NCBI RefSeq assembly: GCF_040807025.1
Contig: NC_090951.1
Coordinates: 4,836,001-4,900,000, forward strand
Direction of reading: 5' to 3'
Length of the DNA: 64,000 nt
DNA from: Struthio camelus
Lineage: Eukaryota > Chordata > Aves > Struthioniformes > Struthionidae
Shown here in pieces: positions 22,847-34,770 of this stretch; positions within the stretch are counted from its first letter, which is position 1, and every line of letters starts with the position of its first letter. Below the pieces are notes generated by a model that had not been told where the DNA came from, made no database searches, and saw only the letters and a program-made list of their open reading frames with translations. Both the position numbers and the translations under genes were made by a program.

Positions 22847-24298
22847 CTGAAAGAGAAATATTGCAGTAGTAGCACATCTGTGGAAGTGACCAGTTGGTGA
22901 AGGTTGGGGAATCAGACTGCAATCAAATTCCCCATGGGGTTTAAATTGGACAGAAGAGTATCTTTTACCTCCTGTCCTAAACCACTACTGATTGCATTAT
23001 TTCAACCCAGTGCAGAGGCTGTATATCAGCTGTGGGTATAGCTATGTGGGCACACATACGCAGCATTTTGGGTATCCAATATGCATGGAAAGGTACTGCA
23101 AAAATTGAACACAATTAACATAATCAGAAAGTAATTTACCATAAATACAGTGACTGAAAAATAGAAATGGGCCAGAATCTCATGATCATGTTGGTGACTG
23201 ATTAGGAAGCACCATTTCTAGCCTACTTTCTCTTATAAAGAAATAGAGCTAGAATGTTCCACATTTCTTGCTAAGCATAACACGAATCTGCAGCATTTCT
23301 GCGTTCCTTTGCAAAAATCCTATTCTTTCATCACCTCAGCACAAAGCAGAAACAACTCCACTCATTTCAGTGAGGCAGAATCAGAATAAACATACACCAG
23401 GTGTGAGGAAAAATCATTTTGTTCCTGAGGGCATAGTACTCCTTCATGCCTGCACGCTTCTACTCTTGTAAGAGAATATGTAGTCAAGAAAGTCGACATT
23501 TCACCCATCATACTACTCCCATTTCCTCAAGCAAAAAGAGGAAAGAATGGCAGCTTCAGCATATTCACCCCTACCCCTTGATGTTTCAGTCTGGAAAAAA
23601 GAAAGCTGGCCTCCCCTTTAGTTTTGAAAAGTGATTTTCAAAATGAACTCATTCTGCCATGATTCTTCTCATGACACTTTCCATGGTTTTTCCATACCAG
23701 CAACTTTGTAATAGCAGTAGAGGAGGAAAGGGGAGCTCCATAAAGTAACATTAAACAAGGAAGTGCATTGGTAATTAAAGGGGGAATGGAGATAAAGGAA
23801 CACTGGGTAAAGCCTGCAGGAACGTCTCTTTTGGGTATTTCAAACAGTTTTTCGAAATAATACTTCTGTCTTTCTGGAGTTAATTACACATTTGTGGCAC
23901 ACTAAGCAGAAGGCTAAATTAATTGGAAGAACAAAGGCAATTTGTTGAGGGTTGGAGTGAGGCCATCGGTGCTTGTTTCCCTTGCGGGAGAAGAACTGAT
24001 GACCTATCCTAGGTTTGTCATCATCAAGAGAAGGGAAGCAGGATCAGAACTTGCATCCCACCCAACCTGTCATGCAGCAGTACTACTCTCCAGCCTCCTC
24101 TTCATCCCTAGCTGTGCCAGCCACTGTGACTAGTGACTGGGCAAAGCAGCAGGTGGAAAGTCTCTCTGCCTCTCCTTCCAGCCTCTCTCCTTTCCGTCAC
24201 CATCTGGCAGTAGATTGCTTCAGGAAGAACTGCCAAATTCAGCACGTCAATATTATTCACCAGAGTCACAACAGAGTAGTTGGTAGGCCCATACTCAC
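22847..24298 (-). other. Gene M intron
   Basis: Between two well-supported minus-strand exons. No repeat or other gene recognised. Confidence 0.5.
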
Positions 24299-24400
24299 AT
24301 TCAGCCCGTCAAATAGATCATCTCCCTTGCACTTGTTCACAAACAGCTGGAGACCTTTAAACACCTTATGAAAATGGAGTAGATCATCAGCAGCTGGAGC
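24299..24400 (-). CDS. Gene M exon
   Basis: Minus strand, 102 bases. The acceptor (TTATCTTTGAAAG|) and donor (AAT|GTGAGTATG, strong downstream part) enclose exactly 34 codons in phase 0. The other frames hit stops. It reads APAADDLLHFHKVFKGLQ then LFVNKCKGDDLFDGLN, a helix-turn-helix-like pattern of Leu/Phe, Lys and Asp. It is phase-compatible with both the 42885-43007 exon and the last exon. The opposite strand is also open here by chance. Confidence 0.65.
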
Positions 24401-25144
24401 CTTTCAAAGATAAATGGGCTTTATGCCAGTAAACATGGTACTTGCCAAAAAACAGGAGGCAACTATATATGCAACTACCTACAAGACCGCTGCTTCTCCT
24501 GCTGTACATACTGATTTGGTCAAGCTATACCATGGGGGACAGATACTGAATATCTACCTCTTCCTAAGTTTTCAAAAGTTGCAAATATAAGACAGACTCT
24601 CAGACTTCCAGAATATCTGCCTAAATATGTAGCAATTCAGTGGCTCCTGATAACACATACACGATCAAAAAAATCTGCTGAACATTTGTAGAAAAATCAA
24701 TTTCTCTAAGGTACAAGAGTGCCTATATTACCGAACTTGGAAGCCACTCAAAAACATACATTTCAGTTTGAGATACAAGTGCTTTTTGGCAAAACATATA
24801 AATGCAGTTGGTGTCTTTAAACTCAATTTTATTCCCTTAGGAGGAGGATTTAATTGGCTTCAAATAAGAAATCACTGTTTTACATAGCACAATCTTTCAC
24901 TTAATACCCAAGAATCCATGTGCTGTATTTAAATTACAAGTAAAATACTTACTAACGAGCTAATGTTTGGCAAACATCCACAGAATTATTTGAACTTCGG
25001 CACTCTCCTTTTAAGCAGGATACGTCCTAGCGAGGGAGGTGTTTTTCGTGGGGAACCGCAGTATTGGTGAGAGAACAGGACTGTTAAAAACAGTATGGGC
25101 CCTTCATTTCCCTCCCAGTATTTCCCTCTAATTCACTTGTTTGA

Positions 25145-25290
25145 CTTCAGGAAAGACACTTACCCTCTATGCGCCTCCGTTCACCCATCTGTAAAATAGC
25201 AGGTAAGTCACCTAATTCACAGGGATGTTATGGAGATTAATTAACTAACGTCTGGAAAATGTCTTAAAATCCTTCTGTGAAGGGCATTAT
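25145..25290 (+). repeat. MIR-type SINE relic
   Basis: Matches the MIR core in sense orientation: GACTTCAGGAAAGACACTTACC, CCTCCGTTCACCCATCTGTAAAATAG, then CACAGGGATGTTATGGAGATTAA. The ATCTGTAAAAT core is diagnostic. No terminal repeats are visible. Confidence 0.75.
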
Positions 25291-28128
25291 AAGGGCAAAG
25301 GATAGTAGTATAGCCATATGCAAAAGGCTTTATCACTTGGCACAAGACAGTCTGGTTTTATCCTCTTTCCCTCTGTAGCATCACCGAGTACTTTTACAGG
25401 GACCATTGACTAACAGCAGACTCATGCAGCTTTTTAGAGAACCATTATCTTAAGGCAAAGGACAGGTTGTTTCACCTTAAATAAAACTGTGTAGTCAGTT
25501 CATGATGTTGCTTCAAGATCCCCAATGAGATCAGAGTCCTGGCAGGCTAGATGCTGTGCACACGCACAGTCCTTGAAAAACAGTCCTTGAATAGGCAAGA
25601 AAGCTGCATCTGTTTAACATAAGATATTTCAAGCTAATTTAATTGAATTGACAAATGTGCTCTGCAGGCTGCTCAAGGCAACCGCCTGCTTTGCCTCCAC
25701 CTGGAGCTGGCCAGGAGAGTACGGTTGCCTTGAGCAACAGACTGCTGCGAGTAACAAAACCACACCATGGGCCTCCTGCCAGTTTTGCCAGTGCCAGATT
25801 CACAAAAAGTCCAAGCTCCCCTCCCAGCCCTCGCTCTTCCTTAGCCAGTCAGACTATGCTAAGCTCCACTTGCTACCCACTCTTAGAACCAACTGTAAGC
25901 TAGAAAAGTACCCACCAGGACCGCATTGCCTTCAACTGTAGAACAGCATGTGGCAATGGAGTTTCATATTAGGATGAGGAAAACTTTGCTTTAAAGCAGC
26001 TGTTTATCTTCCCGAGCTACTCTTGTTCACTGTTTCTTCAAAAAGTAGATTTGGAAGGGCAAGGGAGCAGGGAGAAAGAAAGGTTTGGTTACGTTTCAGA
26101 GTAATTTGTTCCTGTCAGAATTTATATGAGCTAAATCGCAAGCCTGGACAGACCTTAATAACTATCAAATTTAAAGATCAGTGTTACTAGGAAAGATTTC
26201 ATGGCCCAAGGGGATAAGTAATCGAATATAGAATACTTCACCTTTCAAATGCTCATTCATACCCAATCCAGCAGGCACAGGCTGGTCCTGGCCTTTCAGA
26301 GGCCTACATGATGTGAATTTAGGGGTCTCTAGCAAATTCCCATTGGGCTAAACAGCTGCTAATTGCTATCCTTGCTGGCTAAAGTCACTCATCAGGTCAC
26401 TGATAAAGCCAAAAGAGCTAGCTATACCCCCAAGTCCTGTACTGGAAGGATGTGAAAAAGTCTACATTCTCATGATGAATTGACCTATCAACATTTTTAA
26501 TGTTTCTACACATGCTTTATCTTTACAAAGAAAGGTTTGTTTCAAGAGAATGCACTCTATTGATACAGTAATAGGATAAAAAGCAATGTGTGGGCAGACA
26601 GGTTTTCTGTGGAGCAAGGTGCCCTGCAGATAGTGAAGATACGAAAAACTGAGCAAAAGATGCTCCTCCATTGGAGTGCTACAAGTCGTCAGTGCACAAA
26701 TGGAAACATCCCAACAGAAAATTTAGAAACAGCTTTAGCAAAGTATCGTTACCACTGCAGACTGCTGAGAAATGAACGATGGCAGAGCAAAGCAACGATC
26801 TGCCAATTACCTCTTCGGAAACTGGCCATAAACAAAGACATGTCTTTCCCATCATTGGCCTTCCTTCAGAGCTTCCCTGGTCAGGATTACAATATTATAT
26901 GCTCCTGCTCCAGAGCTATCACTAGCAGCATGCTTTTACCAGAGACGTTTTTAGTCTAGCTGACAGAGGCTGTGCTTTCTGTGTGAAAGGCCCCAGAGTC
27001 AGTCCCTGTTGACCTGCTGCAGGGACCTTTATGTTCAAGAGGCATGAACAATCCTGCTAAGAAATCCCCCTTGCAGAAAACAATTCTGTTGCTACAGCAC
27101 AATTCAAAACCAGCGTGTTCAGCAGCAACCTATTTCTCATTAGTGGCTCAGTCATACAAGACATCCAGCAGCAGTAACTGTGTTCCCCGTGGAACTGAAT
27201 GGAAGAAGCTGGCAGAGCCAGGCGCCTATCTGAGAGAAGGGAGTGGAAGAGAGAACGAAAGAGGTGGAAAAGGTAGCTAGGGATAAGTTCAGTCAGACAA
27301 CCACCTTTGTGGACATCTGGATGAACGCTAACACGCTTGAATTATTTAATCTGGTGCAAAGAGGTTTGGCCCAAGAACCTTCTGCGATCTCTCTCTGGAT
27401 CAAGAAGTCACAGCAAAACAAGATCTGAGAGAGGCATTGATCTGACAAGAAAACAAGACCAGGAGGATCCTCCCATAACAGCTGTGGCTAGAGAAAACAA
27501 CTCTCCAGCACAAGCAGCAGACACCTTTCTCTGGCACTAAATTTGTTTTGGCAAAGAGGACAAACAGAAAAGGTGGGACATTCCGCATGGAGTCTGTTAC
27601 CTCACTCACTGAGTCCCCAGCTCCTGCAAGCCATGTCAAACAGAAGTAGAGTCGGTGCCTGCTGGCAACACCTTCCACCTGCAGTTCAGTTCCTTTCACT
27701 GCATCCCGCTATGGATGCGGCCACAGCCCAGACATGCAAAGGTGTGTGTGTGTTTTTTTTTTTTAAATGGTCCAAAAGCTCCCCATTCTTCAGTGTTGCC
27801 TTCCATTTCAGTTGAGGGGCAACAGGAAAGTCAGAGGTCTGCAGACCACAGAACCTTGTTATTTATCACAGCCAAGTATGTAATGAGATGGAGACCATCA
27901 CAGGGTATCAGCCACTCAAAAGCCGGTGCATTTTATTAGTCTGCTCATGGGCATCCTTGCTTGTAGGGGACCATTTTGCCATACCCCTACATTACTGTCT
28001 TTCATGTGGAAACTGGGACCCTGTGAGACACACTAATAAATAAGGATTCTAATAAGGACATTCTGTAACGTCCCTATTAATTTTAGGGAGTCCACAACAG
28101 GGAAGACTATGTGCCCATGAAGTAATTT

Positions 28129-28141
28129 CCCCCCCCCCCCC
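28129..28141 (+). repeat. Poly(C) run of 13
   Basis: Uninterrupted C13. Length is likely to vary between reads and individuals. Confidence 0.95.
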
Positions 28142-29830
28142 TTATGTCCCTTTATTTTTTTAAGATCAGTCTAGTCATTCGTTTTTAATTCTGCAATTTG
28201 AAACTGGCTGAGGCCAATTTACAAGTGGTAACATCAGGTTTGCATAGAAGAGAGAAAGATAGCTCTAAAATTAAGAGGACTGAATAATCTTGGGTTTAAA
28301 AGCATCACAAACGCTGGTCTTGTAAACACTCTAATCAAAAGAACTACAAGTATGCTTGCCATGTAATTGCATATTCAAAAAAATACGGAGAGAGCATTTT
28401 GTAAAGAAATGCAAATTTAGCACTCACGAAAGGTCCTGTCTGGACAGCCACGGAGAATGAAACCGCTCTGCTGACTCACTAAGGAGGTATGGCAGTAAGG
28501 CAGGTCCGGTCTGCTCACAATGGAACAAATCAGTGCACCCGGCCTCTCATTGACACATCCCTTTCTTGTAGTTCACCCTTCTTGCCCTGGAGAAGGTTTC
28601 CAGCCTTTCTTTACGGCACCACAGATGGCAGATCTGTAAGGATACAATTTCACTGATTGTCCTTGGCCACTTTATCTCAAGTTGTAGCTTGTCAATGAAG
28701 CACAGAAAACTGCTTTCTGGCATAACTTCATTTCCTTAGACCTCTAGTCTTCACAATGTTCAGCCAAAATCCTTGTTACGCAGCTCTTCAGCTTCTGCAT
28801 AACTACCTGTTTTTCCCAAATCCTTTTCTCCCTAAAGAAAAGGTGATATGGAAAGATACTTCAAGATAAGTGAATAAAAGGGGTTAAAATAATCTCAACT
28901 TTCAAACACTTCAAGGGATTGGTTTAAGCTGAATTTATCTCCAGACATCTCTACAGCTTGTGAGGTTCAGGATCCAAAGCTGAATTTAAGTTACAGCCAG
29001 ACCTGTTTCTTCAAACTGGAATTAGTTTCAGTATTATGAAACTGAGATGCCACTACTTTAGTGATCTAAACCCAGACACTCCCACTGGCAGTGCTCAACC
29101 TTCAGACCAAAATACTGCAGTTTTGAGTTATTTTCAGTATTTTCACACTTGCAAACAATATTGAGTAGAAAATGGCTCTATGGAGCTGCCAGTAACCACT
29201 GAACAGAGGCATACTCGGAGGTTTCTCTGAAAACCTCACTACTTTGCAGCTTCAATATCTCAAAAGGGTGTTTGCCAAAATAAATGCTAAAACATCCCAA
29301 CTTTATACGTTTGCTCACAGCTTTCAGACAGGTCTAGGATCAGCACAGAGCCATCAGATGGTGTCAGATGAGTGCACCGAGCTGCGACTCAGGGACCAGA
29401 TGGAATTGCTTTAAAGAGCAATAGGAAAAAAAAAAATACTGTATCTAGTGTAAATAATACATTTGCAACTCTTGTTGCATTTCCACACACAGACATGTTC
29501 TTCAAATAACGTTTGAATATCTGCTATGATCAAAGGATATTGAGCAGTACATTATGCAGATTAAAACAGACCTAGAGACTGGTTACACCAGTTACAGTAA
29601 TTGTCATCTGCCAGAAACACTTTACTTGGACATAAATAGGGGCTAATCCTATCTCTTGGCACACAGATCCCTTTTGAACATGCAAGCTCATTCACAACAT
29701 GCAAGATGCAAAGCAAGCCCTAGTAAACAGTTGGCATCACCTTTACTCAGGTGGAGGCATTTTTAGTAAGGGTGAGATGGAAGAGGTGGAACGCAGTATG
29801 CTTTGAAAGGACACTTTGAATATACATCAA

Positions 29831-29882
29831 TAGTGAGATTCAAGTAAGAGATTCTCGATTTCTAGTGAGATTCAAGTAAGAA
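29831..29882 (+). repeat. 19-base direct repeat pair
   Basis: TAGTGAGATTCAAGTAAGA occurs at 29831-29849 and again at 29863-29881, 32 bases apart. Confidence 0.9.
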
Positions 29883-30370
29883 GAGTCATTTGTAGCTCTA
29901 TCCCTGTAACTGTCCAGGCTCAGAAGTGATAGGGACTGGTAATAACAGTGATGAAGGTCTCCTACAACATGCAGAATCTGCATCAAGAATGATATTCACA
30001 GGGTGAATAAAGATTTTATGGCATGAGTTGACCATCCTTCAGAACAAACAGCAAGGTTATCTGTAGCTGAGAAAGTTTAGCAGAATCTACCGTGATTAAA
30101 CAGGGTACAAAGAAGGGGCATTCTCCTGCCTCTGGCAGCAGTTAACACCATCCAATTATGACAGAGAGCATCTCTGGGAGTTCAGCCACCTCACCCTTAA
30201 GGTCTTTCCATTCAGCCAAGTCAGCCCAGCTTTCTATTTTGCAATACAGACACTTGAAGCAAAATTTGTGAGTGATGTTCAGCTGGGGCGTCTGCTTTGC
30301 GCTAACAACCAATGTGCTTACATCCTGGCTCAGCTCAAATGCAGCACCAAGTATATGCACTCCTTCTGAG

Positions 30371-30592
30371 GATTAATCATCAAAATAGGGCTGGAAGAGA
30401 ACCTCAAAGGTCATTCAGTCTATCTTCCTGCCTTAGGCAGGCTCAGCTACACAAACTATTCTTGACAGACATTTCTCTAATCTGTTCTTGAAAGCCTCTA
30501 AGGATAAAGACTTCACCACCCCTCAAGGAAAGCTGTTCCATGCTTAACCACCCTTGCACTTCCAAAGTTTCCCCCTACTAAATTCTCCCTCA
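30371..30592 (-). repeat. Old CR1 3' end
   Basis: On the minus strand it keeps the CR1 order: a GGAACAGCTTTCCTTGAGG-type WN-xLP region, a GTGAAGTCTTTATCCTTAGAGG block and a GACCTTTGAGGTTCTCTTCCAGCC tail. It is more diverged than the copies at 4991 and 10246, so it is an older insertion. Confidence 0.85.
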
Positions 30593-33500
30593 GTGGAAGT
30601 GACTCATAAAATAGCAAAACAGTGCAAAATGAGGTCAGAGAGACTTCCCCATCTCCATCCTGCACATTTCATTGCACTGAGTTTTTTCTACCCAGAGCAC
30701 ATACCCAGTCCTGAGTTTAGATTTTATATTCAGCATGATGCATTTGCCAGATCCCTGCATCTCGTCTGTCTAAGATGCCAGCCAAGTGATAGCGTTATCA
30801 TGACAAAGTTGTAACTTTATTTCAGAGCGTAATGGAACAACAGAAAAAAGTTTGAAATAGTGCCTGTAAAAAGAGGGCATCTATGAACAGAAATCAGTTC
30901 AAATTTTTTCTTAACCCAATCGTTGCTTGGACCATTTTCACTTTTAAAGATTTCACTAGGTTTCTGTATTTTTGTTGTGACACATACAGAAGAAAGTATC
31001 AGTTCAAAAGAGATCCTTTCTGCAATCTTGTTAACGTGAGAGAAGGGTTCCCCTTGACCTGAAGCAGCATCACTTCCCTCATCAGATCTCTCCTAGATCT
31101 CATGGCAGTAATTTAATCTCATATTTGACTCAGATGATGTTGAAGACCTCAGGACAATTTCTTCAGGTGTTCAGAGTATACCAGAGGGACTTGCCCTCAG
31201 GTCAAGATATACAGATTTTACTGATCAGAAAGCAGCCCCAAAGAAAAACGGAACTGAGAGCCAGAGCAGCTAAACAAGAGCCCAGGAAAGGGAAACCAGT
31301 ACAAGGATCCAGTGAGCAGCAGGATCACGCAAAGAGGTACCCAAAGCCAGCCAAGAAACACAAGAAATTCGAGATCCTCTCCTAGCACTGCCACAGATCA
31401 TCAAGTCAGAGGGCTGCGCCTGCAAAAGCCAGTGAAAATAGTTGAGAAGGCTTTTACATTTGCTAAGTAGAAAATGACAGCGAGTCCCCTACCAGGCACA
31501 GGTTTACAGGCTTTCACTTCTCCATAGTGATCTTCCCCTTCAAGCAGAATTTAACTCAGCAGTGACAGTCCCAGAAATGGAGACACATGGCATCCAGAAG
31601 ATGGTGCTCTTGGGTAAAGCACAATTTCAGGACCAAAAAAAAAAGTTTCTTTAAGAAAGATTCCCTGGCTTTCATTGTATAGCAGGTTTCCTACACATTC
31701 TGTTCTTAATTCACAAAGGAGGCCCATGCAATAATCACCAAGTGGCAGAGGAAGGCATAAGGAAGCAGATAAATTAATGGAAACAGCATTGTGTCATTGA
31801 GATCCCCACCCCCCACCCCTGGTGATCATGTACGCCCGCACAAACCATAAGGCAGCAAAAATAAACAATTTTGCAGACAGTTTGGTCAAGATCTGCTCAG
31901 GATCAAGGGACTGCTAGCAGGCATCCTCTAAAATACAGAGTGAAAAACATGCCAGAAATTACAGGGGGAAAGGGGAATAGGTAAAGCATGAAGACCACAT
32001 CTAGCAGCTCCCTCTTAGCCCTCAAATAATGTTTCTTGGGATACTCACTGGGGGCTCTGGTGTGCCGAGACCACAACCTCCAACTCCTCCCCATGGAGGA
32101 GGGCAGGCTACTCCCAAGGCAGCAGGAAAGTGGCTGCACTGCAAAGCCTCCTGAAACAGTGTTTTTTAGCCAGTGCTTCATATTTAAGCACATCTATCAA
32201 ATAGACATCATTTTCACTCAAGGATCTCCAAGTATTTTACATAAGAAAATAAAAATAATTATCTACAGAATAGAGACCGAAATGGAATTATTTTCTCTGT
32301 CAAGGAAATCTGTTTTCCTTCCCTTTTAAATAAGCAAAACAATCATTGTACTGTGGAGATGACGCATTAGACTATGCTACTGTGACTTGCTCCCAGATTT
32401 CAAAACAATATAGAGAGGAAATATATATCTCTATTTATATGTAAAAAGCTTAGTTTGCATCTGTGGCCTAGAGAAATCAAGAGCAGCCAGATGACCGAAT
32501 GGTTTTAAGGTAGGCTGCAAGCAACTTCCAAGGCCTGATGTTGAATCTGTGGAAGAGCCAACAGTCAGGTATCTCTGGCGTTCAGCTGAACCCACAGTCA
32601 CCTTTAAGCCCTTCATTTCCATCAGAAGAGGCAACTAACTGCTTGAGCCAGCTTTATTGGGGGCTTGCAATGAGGCAATGAGGCCCAGGCTGCCTTTGTG
32701 CTAGAATCAGCTCCCTCTGCAAGATACTGAAAGCAGTTTCTCTTTCTATTAATTCAACAAAGAAAGAATAACCCTCATCTTTGTTTTTAAAGAATAACCT
32801 TGTACTTCAGTCCTGGGATGGAGGAAAAAATCTTCAAAAAACAAATTAAGACCAGCAGGCTCTGAAGCATCTATTCCCTAAACTAAGAGTCAATTAGCTA
32901 TAATCAATTAAATAAAATTAAGGAAAACAAAGTCACATGGGGCTGGGAAAGGGAAAACGATAATTGAACTACCATAGTAGACACTTGGGGAAAAAAAGTG
33001 TCACCATCAAGGAGAAAAAAAAAAATAGAAGCAATTAAAAAAGTTTAAAACTTTCCTTATTGCAGGGCGATCAGGGAGTGTGCCAGCCCCCGAGGTTTTG
33101 TCAAGACTTCTCAATTCACTTCATTTTTCTTCGCTGACAGTTTCTGGTGGGCTGAGGAAGGTACTTCAGCCACAAGGCCCCAAGCCTTGCAGAATGCCCT
33201 ACTTTGTGAACCCAAGTGCAGTTGCCATCACTTGGGCTGAAATAGGCCAGATGCTTGCAACTCGCTTCAGTCAGAAGGCTTCGTCCCATTGCATTTTAAG
33301 AACTCCCTCCACAGGCAACAGACAATCCTCAAGTTTACACAAGTGCCAGCTTGATAAAATTGATAGCCACAGCCAGAAAAAAAACCCCCACTAATTAAAT
33401 TCTACAACTGCTCTACTAGCTGCACCTGCCAGACCCCACAGAAAAGCCAAAGAGAAGAGTTCAAATGCAGCATCTAGGTCACAGTGCAAACAAAAAACAC

Positions 33501-34680
33501 AAGAGTCCAAATTGCCCAGGACATAGGAACATCCTGATGATACCTGCAAAGCCTTCCCTGTCTGGATTTGAGTCCAGACAAATCTGACAAGTTTAGTATT
33601 AATACATCTCACTTTTAACACAGATGGAGCTTCCACAACAGTGCCAACAAGAATGTCAATGAATAGCAGCCTTGGTGGTAGGCTTCAAAATCAATATAAT
33701 CAGCCCAGTGTTCTATTCACAGGCTATAAATTGCTGTCACGGTGGCTAACTGTACAGTCCTATCAGTTCCAGAAGCCTTGTTAAAACTGCTTGTGAAGTT
33801 TGTTGGACACAGGTTTATCACATGGTATTTTAACTGCAGCTTAACACTATGCAGTCTCTGTCCAGAAGCTCCCCACTCTGCAATAGCGGAGAGGCAACAG
33901 AAGCAGAAAACAACATGCTGGCAAAATTTCAGGAAGGAAGGTAGAAACAAGAATGTTGCATTTGAAAATATAACAGTTTTTTCCTCAACAGAGGCATTCT
34001 TAAAGGTCATGAATTTGGGAAATCTTCAAACAGAAGCAAGAGGTAGAAAAATAAAGCAATTATCATGTACTGATTTCTACTTCAGTGATTCATGCTAATG
34101 CTTTACCACAGACTTCCAGACATCTGAAATCACAGGAAGACTGAAACAGGCTATTTTTCACCACAGGACAATCCTACACCACCCACAAGGCACATATCCT
34201 TTCAACACGAATTCACATCATTATCAACCAATTGAGATCTTCACCTAATTACCTAATGAGTGAAAGACTAATCACCCACTTTCTGTAAGCTCAACCATCA
34301 CTTCAGGTTTCCTATGATACATGCCTTGGATCGGAGTTTGGCAGTATTTCCTAACCTTTCCCTCGCTACTCCAGAAATAGCTCCTTTTTCAATCAAATTG
34401 AATCTAGTGAGTCAAAACAAATCCTGGTATAGCTCCCTTGATTTCAATTGAGTTACACCCTTCAATTTTAAACTTTTCAACATGTTCTTAAAGTTTTGAA
34501 GATAAAGTCTTGTTCTTCTCCCAGACAGTCCCTTAAGGCCATAATGTTCCATCATGACCTTTAATTGTGAAGTGTCATTTATTAAATATTTTTCTTCTAT
34601 TGTATGTTTTATCCTGCTGCTATCAAGATCTACAGAAACCAAACCACAACCCAAATCAGGTGGAAAACCACTACTGCACA

Positions 34681-34770
34681 TCTACAGAGAGGGAAACAGA
34701 CCCAGATGTTAAGTGATTTGCCCAAGACAGTTGAGAAAACCTGGGTCAGGGCTGGGAAATGAACGGGATA
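34681..34770 (-). repeat. MIR-type SINE relic (antisense)
   Basis: The + strand shows the reverse complement of the MIR core: AGAGAGGGAAACAGACCCAGA, GTTAAGTGATTTGCCCAAGA, then a GGGCTGGGAAATGAACGGGAT-like end. Confidence 0.6.

Noticed and set aside
24015..24371. 118-codon + frame
   Set aside because: It lies antisense to the well-supported gene M exon at 24299-24400 and has no splice or start support.
28435..28850. Three minus-strand splice-bounded open segments
   Set aside because: They can be linked to each other in phase 2, but they cannot enter the phase 0 exon at 24299. One donor lacks the usual G before GT.
33541..33680. Minus-strand frame of about 48 codons ending at a CAG|GTATCA donor
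   Set aside because: No AG gives the phase 0 entry required by gene M, and the candidate acceptors lack pyrimidine tracts.
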